Position numbers and translations under genes: made by a program. From the NCBI RefSeq assembly GCF_036850765.1, contig NC_089490.1, forward strand, positions 127,562,522-127,626,521: a DNA stretch of 64,000 nucleotides, in the 5' to 3' direction. This document shows positions 45,538 through 57,565 of this stretch, in pieces. This DNA is from Saccopteryx bilineata (lineage: Eukaryota; Chordata; Mammalia; Chiroptera; Emballonuridae). How positions within the stretch are numbered: position 1 is the stretch's first letter; every line of letters starts with the position of its first letter. The notes below the pieces were generated by a model, which had not been told where the DNA came from, did not search any database, and saw nothing but the letters and a program-made list of their open reading frames with translations.

Positions 45538-46760
45538 AGTCCTGGGGATATGGGGAATTTTTTTAGGTGGCAAAAAAAGATGAGAAACAAAAGAAGGTTA
45601 AAGGATGAAGGAGAAGAAAATTGAGCATGAGGTACTTTTGAAGATGGTTGACTAAGGTTGGGGATGGCCTGGGGCATTGGAGGGAGGGAGGACGGAACTA
45701 AGGACCCACTGACCCTGAGGTAGAGGTTCCACAAGGAAAGGTGAGGGACACCTATCCAAGGGGCCATTTTATTATGTATAGAACTGAAAAGAAATTGTTG
45801 GCTCCAAATACAAAAAGGAAACAAAACAAAAGTAATAAATAATTAAATGCTGGCAAAACATAACACTGTTGGCTTCATTAACCACAAAATTTAGCATTTA
45901 TAAATATTCATTGCATTTGAAAAGAATTTGTGGGTTAAGATTTTCTCATTTCATAAGGATTCCTGAGTAGAGACAGCGACTTCTGAGAAATCGTAGCCAA
46001 ATATTACTCATAGCCAAATAATTTTCAAAGCAAAATTATGAAAATCCTTTCAAATTTTCAGGGCAAAATTATATTTTATGTGGGATGTATGTATATTTAA
46101 TATATTTGATATAATACAACTAGGAGTCACTGGGGTTTACAGGGTTTTAAAAATGACCTTGAGTATCAAAGATCCATTCCATCCATCCCTTTCAGTTCCA
46201 TTCTTGATCACATCACAGTTTCTAACTTCCACAGACCCACAGATAAGCTGCTTCCTTCTCCGAAACACAACTTAATAAATTTATCTTCTTGTCTACCTGC
46301 CTGGGCCAATGTCCACAATTAACTGATTAAATGCTTGGACTAGATAACTGAAAAGTTTTCCTGTTCCGAAGAGACCTTCCAGAGGGACCCACTGCTATTC
46401 ATTTCTTATGTGTATTTTCTGAGCATATTATGCACTTACAATCCAACACTGAATACATATTCTCCACCTTCTCCCTTCACACAGACTTGAATATACAGTG
46501 CACCTTGTCTTTTCTACTTAACAATCAAATTCCATTTTTAAAACCCTTAATTATGAGGAAACTACTCATGGTCAGAAGGGAGAGAAACATACAGCCCTCT
46601 GAGAGGTAGAAGCAGTTTTTATCTAGTCAGAAAACACTGAGCCACGGAATGTAACTAAAGAGAACTCAAGTTATTTTATGCAATTGAGATCTCAGTAAAG
46701 AAAGGTCAGGGGATATGATGTGAATGAGTCCTGTAAAAACCTGATGGTCAAGAGTGACAT
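45538..46760. other. Intergenic, AT-rich, no element recognised
   Basis: No exon or named repeat supported. Confidence 0.35.
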
Positions 46761-46764
46761 TCTT

Positions 46765-47892
46765 TGTGGTAGGCAGTTAGACAGACATTATCAGAGCAAG
46801 GACAATAATAGCACTGCTACAGAGCTACAGAGGTCACCAGGGCAAAATCTCTGGGTGCCCAACAATGGACAAAACTGGAAAAACAAGGACCTTGCCTCCA
46901 ATGTAACCTTCCCTCCCCTAGCATATCATTGGTCATGCGGTTTAAGCCCTCTGACCTTTCATATTATAAGTCATGTAGTTTGGATCCTCCTCTGACCTGC
47001 CCCCCAATGCCCCTTCCCAACATGTTGCCAGTCATGAGGGTTAGACCCCCCTTTGGGGGGAAGAAGGAACAATGAGGGTCAGAGTACAGCCCTTAAGCAT
47101 TAAGCCTCCAGTACAATGAGGTTCTGACCTGCATCCAATACATTTAGAATACATTTACGCCTCAGTTGTGTTTCAGCTCCAGGCCTCAAAAAGCAGCAAA
47201 AACAGACAAGTGACTCCTCAACTGACATCAGGACCAGCTGCATTGAGAAATTACCTGTTGCCAACCAATCAATGAAGACCATGACCCTGAAAGGACATAC
47301 CTGGACAGCTGATAAATATTCAATTGAGATCTTCCTCAGGGACCTCCCCTAAAACCTCCATCCTTGAAAGCCCTAGGACAGAGGCCTTAGTAGGCTCTCC
47401 CTTACAGAAGCACACCAGCACTCTTCTTCTCCCCCTCGGGTGCGTTACCTTTACCTTTCTCTCTCCTAAGCTCCAGGGGCCCCTCCTTTTGCTTCTGTAA
47501 CTTGTTTCCTGAGCCCATTTCTTCTATACTCATGTCTTCTACCTCTGTGACTTTCTAAGTAAACTTTTTTTTTATTTAATTTACTGATTCCCAGAGAGAC
47601 AGGAAGGGAAAGAGACAGACTGGGGCAGGGGGAATGGGGAGAGAAACATTGACCTGTTGGACTTGTTGTTCCACTCATTCATGCCCTCATTGTTCTTTTT
47701 TTGTATGTGCCCTGGCTGGGAAACCTGTAACCTTGGTGTGTCAGGAAAACACTCTAACCAATTGAGCTATCCAACTAGGACCTAAAATAAATTCTCTTAT
47801 AGTTTGAATCTTGCCTCTAAATTCTTCTGTAGCCAGAACTCAAGTACTGAGGCTGCTGAACCCAGGTCCAGTCTGACTCCACTGGTCTAACA
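46765..47892 (+). mobile_element. Candidate ERV1-type solo LTR, with nested SINE
   Basis: TGTGGTAGGC start, TCTAACA end, flanked by a 4-bp duplication TCTT (46761-46764, 47893-47896), the length typical of class I ERVs. The plus strand has repeated GCC/AGTCATG blocks in the U3-like part, AATAAA at about 47784, then TTCTCTTATAGTTTGAATCT, as in many gammaretroviral-type LTRs. About 0.9 kb without the SINE. A 4-bp match can occur by chance, so boundaries are provisional. Confidence 0.6.
47567..47780 (-). mobile_element. tRNA-derived SINE, fourth type (D), antisense, old
   Basis: The minus strand reads GTCCTAGTTGGATAGCTCAA then a diverged B box (GGTTACAGGTTTCCC) and ends in an A/T-rich tail. The head resembles the VES type more than types A-C. 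It interrupts the LTR just upstream of its AATAAA. Confidence 0.65.
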
Positions 47893-48018
47893 TCTTGTGC
47901 GGTCTTCTCACCAACATTATTTGTTGCAAGAGAAATAGTGATGGAGAAAGCCAATGCATCATCTTTCTTCTCCCCCTCCTAGTCTTCCTCCTCTTCTTTT
48001 CTTTCCTCTCTTATTCTT

Positions 48019-48395
48019 TTTTTTTTTTTTTTGGTATTTTTCTGAAGTGAGAAGCGGGGAGGCAGAGACAGACTCCTGCATGCGCCTGACCAGAATCCAC
48101 CGGGCATGCCCACCAGGGAGTGATGTTCTGCCCATCTGGGGCATTGCTCCACTGTAACCAGAGCCATTCTAGCACCTGAGGTGGAGGCCATGGATCCATC
48201 CTCAGCGCTCGGGCCAACTTTGCTCTAATGGAGCCTTGGCTGCAGGACCGGAAGAGAGAGATAGAAAGAAAGTAGAGGGGGAAGGGTGGAGAAGCAGATG
48301 GGCACTTCTTCTGTGTGCCCTGGCCAGGAATCGAACCTGGGACTTCCACACGCCAGGCTGACACTCTACCACTGAGCCAACCAGCCAGGGCTTCT
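48019..48395 (-). mobile_element. Bat tRNA-derived SINE, long type (A9), antisense
   Basis: Poly-T tail, full inverted body and head (CCAACCAGCCAGGGC). TSD TCTCTTATTCTT at 48007-48018 and 48396-48407. Confidence 0.93.
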
Positions 48396-49668
48396 TCTCT
48401 TATTCTTGATGGAAATAAAGATTGTTGAATCTAGAGGAATAACCACATGGAAACAAAGAGAAGCCAGTTACTCAATGAAAGCAGAGCACACATCCCCATC
48501 AGGGGGGTATGTGCTGAAGCGCCTGGTCATGGCAAGGCTCCAGAGAACTCAACATGAATGCATGAGACCACAGAAGCTGGGCTTGAGTCCATAGTTAAGG
48601 GAGGAAAGGAAGGAAATCCAAGGTTTAGTTAAGCCATAGTGTCTCTTCTTGCATCTAAAAACAATAGAGAGTTTAAAAAACACCAACCCTGATATTTACT
48701 AAGTGGATGCTGTGGTCCAGGCAGAAGGACAAAGCATTGTCCAAAACAGATGAAGACTATGTTTCATGGGGCTGACTTTCTAGTCAGGGAGAAAGACAAC
48801 ACACAAATACATGGCAAATAAACAGGGGGTCCTCAGGTTATGACACAGTTCTGTTCCTACCACAAAGATGTAACCAGAATTTTGGTGTAAGTTGAAACAC
48901 ATTGTAGCCTAAGTCACTTACCTATATGAACACAGTGTAAAATCATAATCTAGACATAAAAACACAAGCCACAGTAAAGGAAAAAGACATAAATACAGTA
49001 CACTGTACTAACAGAAAAAATGAGTATAAAAAAATCCCTTACCTTTATTCCTGTGGTTGGCTGGCACACTGGAAGGGGCATTGCAAGGTGGGAGAGAGTG
49101 ACCTATGGGGAGGAGGAAGCTGGAGAGGCAGGAGAACCTGCAGAAGGTGCTGGAGATACCGGGTCAGGTGAATCAGGATTGTCTAAGGAATGCAGGAGAC
49201 GCTGGAGATGATTCTACCTGTACTTCAGGTGTTTCATCTCGAGAAGCAGCTGACGTAGAGGGTATAGGATCTGCTGCAGGCCTCCCTACCTTCTTAAAGA
49301 ATTGTTCCAGGCTAGTCTGGAACTAGTTTGCCCACATAGTCCGTAAGTATGATGCTAACGGTATAATCTGAAACACTCACATATTTTTTTTTTAATTTTT
49401 TTTGTAACTTTTTTCTTTTTTTTATTATTACTATTAAATTTAATGCAGTGACATTGATAAATCAGGGTACATACGTTGAGAGAAAACATCTCCAGATTAT
49501 TTTGACATTTGATTATGCTGCATACCCCTCACCCAAAGTCAAATTGTCTTCTGTCACCTTCTATCTGGTTTTCTTTGTGCCCCTCCCCTCCAACCACCCC
49601 CTCACTCTTCTTCCTCTCCCCCTCCCCCGTTACCATCACATTCTTGTCCATGTCTCTGAGTCTCATTT

Positions 49669-52502
49669 TTATGTCCCATCTATGTATGGATTCATATAGT
49701 TCTTAGTTTTCTCTGATTTACTTATTTCACTTAGTATAATGTTATCAAGGTCCATTCATGTTATTGTAAATGATCCGATGTCATCATTTCGTAAGGCTAA
49801 GTAATATTCCATAGTACAATATATATGTACTAAAGCTTTTTAATCCACTCGTCCACTGACGGACACTTAGGCTGTTTCCAGATCTTCACTATTGTGAATA
49901 ATGCTGCCACAAACATGGGGGTGCTTTCTCCTTTTGGAGCAGTTCTATGGTGTTCTTGGGGTATATTCCTAAAAGTGGGATAGCTGGGTCAAATGGCAGT
50001 TTGATTTTCAATATTTTGAGGAATCTCCATACTGATTTCCAGAGGTTGCACCAGTCTACATTCCCACCAGCAGTGCAGGAGGGTTCCCTTTTGTCCACAT
50101 CCTCGCCAGCATTTATTCTGTGTTTTGTTGATGAGTGCCATTCTGACTGGTGTGAGGTGATATCGCATTGTGGTTTTCATTTGCATTTCTCTAATGATTA
50201 GTGATATTGAGCATTTTTTCATATGCCTATTGGCTATCTGTATGTCCTCTTTGGAGAAGTGTCTATTCATTTCTTTCGCCCATTTTATGATTGGATTGTT
50301 TGTGTTCCTGGTGTTGAGATTAACATGTTCTTTATAAATTTTGGTTATTAACCCCTTGTCAGATGTATTGTCAAATATGTTGTCCCATTGTGTATAGTTT
50401 GTATTTTTATTCTGTTCTTATTGTCTTTAGCTGTGCAAAAGCTTTTTAGTTTGATAAAGTCCCATTTGTTTATCCTGTCTTTTATTTCACTTCCCCATGG
50501 AGATAAATCAGCAAATATCATATATCGCTGGGAGATATGTCAGAGAGCTTACTGCCTATGTTTTCTTCTAATATGCTTACGGTTTCACGACTTACATTTA
50601 AGTCTTTTATCCATTTTGAGTTTATTTTTGTGAATGGTGTAGGTTGGTGGTCTAGTTTCATTTTTTTGCAGGTAGATGTCCAATTTTCCCAACACCATTT
50701 CTTAAAGAGGCTGTCTTTACTCCATTGTATGCTCTTACCTTCTTTGTCAAATATCAGTTGTCCATAGAGCTGTGGGTTTATTTCTGGGTTCTCTGCTCTG
50801 TTCCATTGATCTATATGCCTGTTCTTATGCCAGTACCAGGCTGCTTTGAGTACAATGGCCTTGTAGTATAACTTGATATCAGGAAGTGTGATACCTCCCA
50901 CTTTATTCTTCCTTTTCAAGATTGCTGAGGCTATTCATGTTCTCTTTTGGTTCCATATAAATTTTTGGAATATGTGATCTATATCTTTGAAGTATGTCAT
51001 TGGTATTTTAATTGGTATTGCATTGAATTTATAGATTGCTTTGGTTAATATAGACATTTTAATGATGTTTATTCTTCCTAACCATGAGCACGGTATATGC
51101 TTCCACTTGTTTGTATCTTTCTTGATTTCTTTTATCAATGTTTTATAATTTTCTGAGTACAAGTCTTTAGTCTCCTTGGTTAAATTTACTCCAAGGTACT
51201 TTATTTTTTTGGTTGTAATAGTGAAGGGGATTGTTTCCTTAATTTCTCTTTCAGACTGTTCATTGTTGGCATATAAAAATGCCTCTGATTTCTGAGTATT
51301 AATTTTATATACTGCCACCTTGCTGAATTCATTTATCAGGTCCAATAGTTTTTTGAATGAGACTAGGTTTTCTATATACAATATCATATCATCTGCAAAT
51401 AATGATAGTTTTACTTCTTCTTTTCCAACTTGAATGCCTTTTATTTCTTCTTGTCTGATTGCTGTGGCTAGGACTTCCAGGACTATATTGAATAAGAGTA
51501 GTGAAAGGGGGCACCCCTGCCTTGTTCCTGATCTTAAGGGGATTGCTTTTAATTTTTGCCCGTTGAGTTTGATGTTGGCTGTGGGTTTGTCATAGATGGC
51601 TTTTATCATGTTGAGATATGTTCCCTTTATTCCCACTTTGCTGACAGTTTTGATCATGAACAGGTGCTGGATTTTATCAAATGCTTTTTCTGCATCTATT
51701 GAAATTATCATGTGGTTTTTCTCCTTCCTTTTGTTTATGTGATGAATCACATTGATTGATTTGCAAATATTGTACCAGCCTTGCCTCGCAAGAATAAATC
51801 CCACTTGATCATGGTGTATGATTTTTTCCATATATTGTTGGATCCGGTTTGCTAATATTTTGTTGAGGATTTTAGCATCTATATTCATCAGGGATATTGG
51901 CCTATAATTTTCTTTCTTTGTGTTGTCTTTGCCTGGTTTTGGAATCATAATTATGCTCGCCCCATAAAAGGAGCTTGGAAGTTTTCCTTCCTCTTGAACT
52001 TTTTGAAATAGCTTCAGGAGGATAGCAGATAGTTTTTCTTTGAATATTTGGTAGAATTCACTTGTGAAGCCATCAGGCCCCAGATTTTTCTTTGTTGGGA
52101 GTTTTTTGATAACTGTTTCGATTTCATTTGGTGTAATTGATCTGTTTAGGTTTTCTGATTCTTCCAGATTAATTTTTGGAAGATTATATGATTCAAGGAA
52201 TTTGTCCATTTCATCTAGGTTGTCTAGCTTTTTGGCATACAGTTCTTCATAGTATTTTCTTACAATATTTTGTATATCTGTTGTGTCAGTTGTTATTTCT
52301 CCACTCTCATTTCTAATTTTATTTATTTGAGTCCTCTCTTTTTTTTTCTTGGTGAGTCTAGTTAAAGGTTCATCAATCTTAACCTGTGGTGGCGCAGTGG
52401 ATAAAGCGTCGACCTGGAAATGCTGAGGTCGCCAGTTCGAAACCCTGGGCTTGCCTGGTCAAGGCACATATGGGAGTTGATGCTTCCAGCTCCTCCTCCC
52501 TG

Positions 52503-52551
<49 letters not shown>

Positions 52552-53696
52552 TCTATCTCCTCTCTAAAATGAATAAATAAAAAAAAAAATAAAGGTTCAT
52601 CAATCTTGTTTACTTTTTCAAAGAACCAGCTCCTAGTTTCATTGATCTTCTGTATTGTTTAGCCTCTATGTCATTTATTTCCACTCTGGTCTTTATTATT
52701 TCCTTCCTTCTACTAGCTCTGGGCTTTACTTGCTGTTCTTTTTCTAGTTCTTTTAGATGCAGGGTTAAGTTGTTTATTTGAGCTTTTTCTAGTTTCTTAA
52801 AGTGTGCCTGTAGTGCTATGAACTTCCCTCTCAGTACTGCTTTTGCTGTATCCCATCAATTTGAGTTGTTGTATGCTCATTGTCATTTGTTTCTAGGAAT
52901 TTTTCTTATTTCTCCTTTGATCTCATTCTTAATCCATTCATTATTTAGCAACCTGCTATTTAGTTTCCATGTGTTTGAGAGTTTTTGAGCTTTTCTGTTG
53001 TGGTTCATTTCTAGTTTCATGCCATTTTGAGAAAGTGCTCAATATGATTTCAATCTTCTTAAATTTGTTAAGACCACTTTTGTGCCCTATCATGTGGTCT
53101 ATCATAGAGAATGTATTGATACCGTGAGCACTTCTGCTGCTTTAGGGTGAAAGGTTCTGAGGATATCTATTAAATCGAGTTGATCTAGTGTGTCCTTTAA
53201 GTCTGCTGTTTCTTTGTTAATTTTCTTTCTTGAGGATCTATCTAGTGATGTTAGTGGGGTATTAAAATCCCCTACTATTATAGTATTGCTGTTGCTCTCA
53301 CCCTTTAAATTCATCAAAGTCTGCTTTATATATTTAGGTGCTCCCATATTAGGTGCATAGATATTTATAACGGTTATATCTTCCTGTTGGATTGTTATCT
53401 TTATCATTATGTAGTGACCTTCTATCTCTTACTATAGTCTTTGTTTTAATGTCTATTTTGTCTGATATAAGTATTGCTACCCCAGCTTTTTTTTATTTCC
53501 ATTTGCGTGAAATATTTTTTTTCCATCCTTTTATCTTCAGTCTCTGTGCATCTTTTGTTTTAAGGTGTGTCTCTTGTAGACAGTATACGTATGGGTCCTG
53601 TTTTCTTATCCACGCAGCTATCCTATGTCTTTTGATAGGATCATTTAATCCATTTACATTTAAGGTTATTATTGATATGTAGTTGTTTAGTGCCAT
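49669..53696 (-). pseudogene. L1 ORF2 (endonuclease and reverse transcriptase), disabled
   Basis: Starts MALNNYISIITLNVNGLND at 53696. Endonuclease fragments lie at 53696-53493 and 53407-53102. The longest open stretch, 52209-50935 (424 residues), holds the reverse transcriptase core including GTRQGCPLS and [11 protein letters not shown]. 50919-50518 continues it in another frame, and the C-terminal zinc-binding region is further broken. A SINE sits at 52381-52590. Frameshifts near 50925 and several in the endonuclease kill it. Confidence 0.93.
52381..52590 (+). mobile_element. Bat tRNA-derived SINE, short type (B4), nested in L1 ORF2
   Basis: AACCTGTGGTGGCGCAGTGG head, B box AGTTCGAAACC, long (CT)n body, AATAAATAAAA tail. 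Perfect 17-bp TSD AAAGGTTCATCAATCTT at 52364-52380 and 52591-52607. Confidence 0.97.
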
Positions 53697-53752
53697 TTTA
53701 TTCTTTAAACTGTTTTTCTCTTTTGCTATATTCTTTTTCTCCTTTGATCTGT

Positions 53753-54693
53753 TTACAACAGGCCCCTTAGCATTTCTTGCAGCCTTGGTTTGTTTGTAGT
53801 GAATTCCTTGAGTTTGTTTTTGTCTGGAAAGCTTTTTATTTCTCCTTCAATTTTAAATGATAGCCTTGCTGGATAAAGTAGTCTTGGTTGTAGGCTCTTG
53901 TTCTGCATTACTTTGAATATTTCTTGCCATTCCCTTCTGGCCTCAAGTGTTTCTGTTGAGAAGTCGGAAGTCATCCTTATGGGGGCTCCTTTGTAGGTGA
54001 TAGTCTTTTTTTCTCTAGCAGCTTTTAATATTTTTTCTTTATCACTTAGCATTGATATTTTAATTATGATGTGTCTTGGTGTAGATTTCTTTGGGTTTCT
54101 CTTTAATGGAGTTCTCTGTGCTTCTTGAACTTGTGAGATGTTTTCCTGCCTTAATTGAGGGAAGTTTTCAGCTATGATATGTTTGAACAAAGTCTCTATC
54201 CCTTGTTCTTTCTCTTCTTCTTCAGGAACCCCTATGATGCAGATGTTATTTCTCTTCATGTTGTCACAGAGCTCTCTCAGAGTTTCCTCAGAGTTTTTGA
54301 GTCTCTTTTCTTTTTTCTGCTCTACTTCTGTGCCTTTATTTATCTTGTCCTCTAACTTGCTGATTCTATTCTCAGCTTCATCCATCCTGCTTTTAATTCC
54401 TTCCATTGTGTTCTTCATTTCTGATATTGTATTTGTCATTTCTGACTGATTCTTTTTTATTATTTCAATGTCCTTTTTATATTTGCTATCTCTTTAGTTA
54501 GGTGGTCGTAATGACCATCTATTGTTGTTCTAATATCTTTGAGCATCCTAACAATCGTTATTTTAAACTCTGCATCTGGTAATTTGGTTATATCTGACTC
54601 ATTCAGGTCCTTTTCTGGGGATTTCTCTTGACTCATTTGTGTTGCATTTCTCTGTTTTCTCATTTTGTCTGTGTAAAAGAAGGTTTTGGCCAC
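53753..54693 (-). pseudogene. L1 ORF1 (RNA-binding protein), one frame break
   Basis: 54693-54460 gives the N-terminal 77 residues (MAKTFFYTDKMRKQRN...) and 54439-53753 the remaining 228. Order: N-terminal region, a coiled coil rich in heptads (MKNTMEGIKSRMDEAENRIS), an RRM-type block (NNICIIGVPEEEEKEQGIE) and the C-terminal domain (RHIIIKISMLSDKEKIL, TYKGAPIRM). ORF1p trimers coat L1 RNA. A frameshift near 54450 separates the pieces; otherwise nearly intact at the usual 300-plus residues. Confidence 0.92.
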
Positions 54694-56160
54694 TGGAGTC
54701 CACTGGGTATGGTCTCTGTGTTCCCTACATGTGGTCTTTCTGCAGGTCTGCCGCCCCCCCCCCTCTGCTGTTGCTGCCTAGGGCATAACAGTGTCTTCCC
54801 ACTGGGGCTGTTGCTGTAGTTCCTGCCTCTCCTTCACGGGAGTGTCTGTGATTAAGTGCTCGGGTGTACAAGCCTTGATGGCCTTGGCCTTTGCCCCGCC
54901 CCCACAGTTGGCGTTATGCTCGACCCTGCGGGCAGGAGTGAGGACCTTTGCTAAGCTGTGGGTCTCCGCCTGATTCCAGACTTTTGCCCCGCCCTTGCAG
55001 GAGGAGCCCACTCATGGGACGGCTGCAGCCTTGGCTCCACAGGTCAGGCCAGACTGCGTGCTCATGCTCAGTAGTGGGACTCCGCCTGTTCTGGGCTTTT
55101 GGCTCCACCCCTGTGGGAGGAGCCGGCTCCCAAGTCAGGCCACAAGCCTGGGTTCCGTGGGTGGGGCAGGGCTGTGCTCCTGCGTCCTTGCTCAAGGGCA
55201 GGTCTCCACCCCTCCCTGGGCTCCTGCCCTTTCCCCCACAGGCTGTATTGCAGGTGGCCCACAGCTGGGCTTGACCACTTTTGCACATCCCCTCCTCCCC
55301 AGCCAGGCAAGACTGAGCTCACACCTGGGCCTCAGTGGGGGCCAGCCAGCTTCCGCCCTTGCCGACAGAACTGGGTTTTCGCGTCCTGCTGCCGCCGCCC
55401 TCAGGCGAGCCCCCAGCTATGTGGGTGGGGGCGCTGCAGCTCAAACCCTAACACTCACTACTGTAGTCCTGAAAGCTCCCTCCCTCTAAGCGACTCTGCT
55501 CTGACTGCGGCGGGAGAGCTTGTTTGGCTGGTGTCCTGCTTCCCTTTGCTGGTATTGCTGTTTCCAGGGAAAATATTCACTTCAGATTTGGGGAGTGACT
55601 CGTCCCAGAGGTTAGGGTGGCTGTCTCCCAAAATGTTTCTCCCTGTGCCTCCTAGTTTACACTCTCTTCCTGTTACTCCAGTGCTCTCCTCTCTCCCTGT
55701 CCCCTGGAGCCCTGGGTGAGTGGTTATGAGAGGTTTTCTGCGCAGTCCCTTTAAAAAGAATCCTGGGTTTGAGAAATCAGTCTCTTTCTCACAAACAGTA
55801 TCCTGTCTTGTTTCCAGCTAAATACTGTCCATACACCTCTTCTAGGCTCTGGGGCTGCAGGCTGGGGCTTTGTTCCTGGGACTCAGGACCCTCCCCTCTC
55901 TGCTAAACTCACTTCCTGCCACACAAGTCTCTCCTGGCTTCCGTTTGCTCAGGGGAGCTGGGCAGCCCTCTCCCTGTTTCTGCTTTTCCTACCAGTCTCA
56001 GTGTGTCTTCTTCAGTGTTCCTTGGTTGAAGAGTCCTCTTAGTTTAGTCTAAAGTTGGTTTTTCCAGATGATGGTTCTTAAAATTAGTTTGTAATCCACT
56101 TTGGTTCTGGGAGGTGGAAGTTGGTACATCACCTACTCCACTGCCATCTTGTCTCTCTTT
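54694..56160 (-). promoter_or_regulatory. L1 5' UTR/promoter with monomer-like repeats
   Basis: About 1.47 kb, GC-rich. The segments starting 54958 (GTGGGTCTCCGCCTG), 55074 (GTGGGACTCCGCCTG) and about 55196 (GGGCAGGTCTCCACC) are imperfect repeats of about 116-122 bp, each followed by a (T/G)GCCCC..GGAGGAGCC-like block. Reminiscent of promoter monomers in some rodent L1s. Strand given is that of L1 transcription. Confidence 0.65.
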
Positions 56161-56480
56161 CACTCACATCTTAATTGTTTTAAAGTTTTTATGGGAGTGA
56201 GCATTGTAAACACAAAAAGTTGTATGTCGAGACTGTCATATCCCAAGGACACCCTGTATATGACACAATATCGGCTGTGATCAGCGCTACAAAGATATAG
56301 AAAGCAGGGAACAGGGAGAGAGAATGACAAGATTATGGGAGGATGTGACTTTAGACAGGGTAGTCAGGGAATTGCCTTTCTGGGATGGGATGATGTTGGG
56401 GCAGAGACCTGAATAAATCAAAGGAATGAACTATTCCAGCATCTGCACAATGAATGTGCCAGGTGGGAGTGACAGCACTT

Positions 56481-57364
56481 GGCAATGGGCTGGGCTCGGT
56501 GGGAGACAAGATTGGAGAGGTGGTCACAAAAGGTAGAGTCCCAGGGAGAATTCATTAGTGGAGTGAAACAAACAACATGTAAATTATGAAATGGAATAAA
56601 ATAGAAAAGGAGACATCAGAATGCTCTGTGTGTGGCATAGTATGTTGTTTTGGGAAATTTTTGTTTCAAATATGTATGTGTGCACAATATAAACTATTTC
56701 TTATAGTAGGTGTTTCAGTCAGAAATTGAAAGCCAGCTTAAAGAGTGAGCCTGAATGAGCTGCCTGGGTCCCTCTCTTCCTTGCTGGCTGACAGATGGCC
56801 AGACCCACAGCCATCATTTCCTATTAGCTGCAGCAGCAAGAGCCCTGATCTCCATGCATGTTCTCCCAGCACCTGAACTGAGGTAGTCCCCCAACCTGTT
56901 CTTTAGCCCTAGGAATGATCATGACACCACATCTGCAGGATGAACAAGACCACTGGAGAGTGGACCTTGACACAAATGGTGCACAGTTGAATGGTTTGCT
57001 AAAAACAAGGCTAGGAAAAATGTGGTTCGGGAGAGATGAGATGCCCGTGAGCCTCCTCGCTGCAGCCCACCCCCATTCTCAAAAGGTGGCTGAGCAGAGG
57101 TGGGAGAAGGAGAGGCTTGGGCTGTGTGGCCAGATGAAGGTCTGAGGCTCAGCCTCTCACTCTCAGTGGGTAGTAAGTTGCCTTGGTTAGTTGCAAAAAG
57201 GGGATATAGTTCTGACTTAACTTTTCTTTCCTCTCTCTCCTCCTCTTCCCAACTCCCTTTTAATCATGACAAATACTAAATGATCAGAAGCCTTGAAATG
57301 TTTGAGAAATAAAAAGAACCAAGTGGTCTTCTGAATCCCCAGGTAAGGATTAAGGGAAAAGGAA
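56481..57364. other. Intergenic, no clear element
   Basis: Nothing recognised with confidence. The 76-residue ORF at 56915 shows no known motif. Confidence 0.35.
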
Positions 57365-57565
57365 ACTAACACTTATTGAGTTCCTATTATATGCCAAACA
57401 GTTTATCACACACATTATTTTTCACAGCAACACTGAAAAAATAAATATTTTCTCTTGTGAAAGGGGAGAAGGTGGTCAGAAAAGTTAAGTAACTTTTCCA
57501 GGTTGCACAGCAGGAAATCAGTAGAACTGGGCTTGGAGTCAAGCTCCCTATCCTCAGCTCTTTCT
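57365..57565 (-). repeat. MIR SINE relic, antisense
   Basis: AACACTTATTGAGTTCCTAT, then a GAAAGGGGAGAAGGTGGTCA block, AAGTTAAGTAACTTTTCCAG and GGTTGCACAGCAGGAAATCA follow the inverted MIR order closely. Confidence 0.7.

Larger units (their letters stand above)
49383..56160 (-). mobile_element. Full-length LINE-1 (copy E), antisense
   Basis: Perfect 9-bp TSD CACTCACAT (49374-49382, 56161-56169) with a T-rich 3' tail at 49383. In its own orientation: 5' UTR (56160-54694), ORF1 (54693-53753), a 56-bp spacer, ORF2 (53696-49669), short G-rich 3' UTR. About 6.57 kb after removing the nested SINE. Both ORFs are broken, so it is inactive, but it is complete end to end. Confidence 0.95.
48823..56256. 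mobile_element. TIR DNA transposon (Tigger-like, non-autonomous), split by L1
   Basis: Left end CAGGGGGTCCTCAGGTTATG; the right end, inverted, is CAGGGTGTCCTTGGGATATG. Residual pieces are 48823-49382 and 56170-56256, about 0.65 kb. TA follows the right end but AA precedes the left, so the target duplication is decayed. No transposase ORF. Family assignment is a guess from the ends. Confidence 0.65.
48690..56480 (-). repeat. L2-like relic split by nested younger elements
   Basis: 48690-48822 (GTCCAGGCAGAAGGACAAAG, ATGGGGCTGACTTTCTAGTC) continues at 56257-56480 (AAAGATATAGAAAGCAGGGA, TAGTCAGGGAATTGCCTTTC), as the inverted L2 3' part. Everything between is later insertion. Identity moderate, continuity good. 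Confidence 0.55.
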
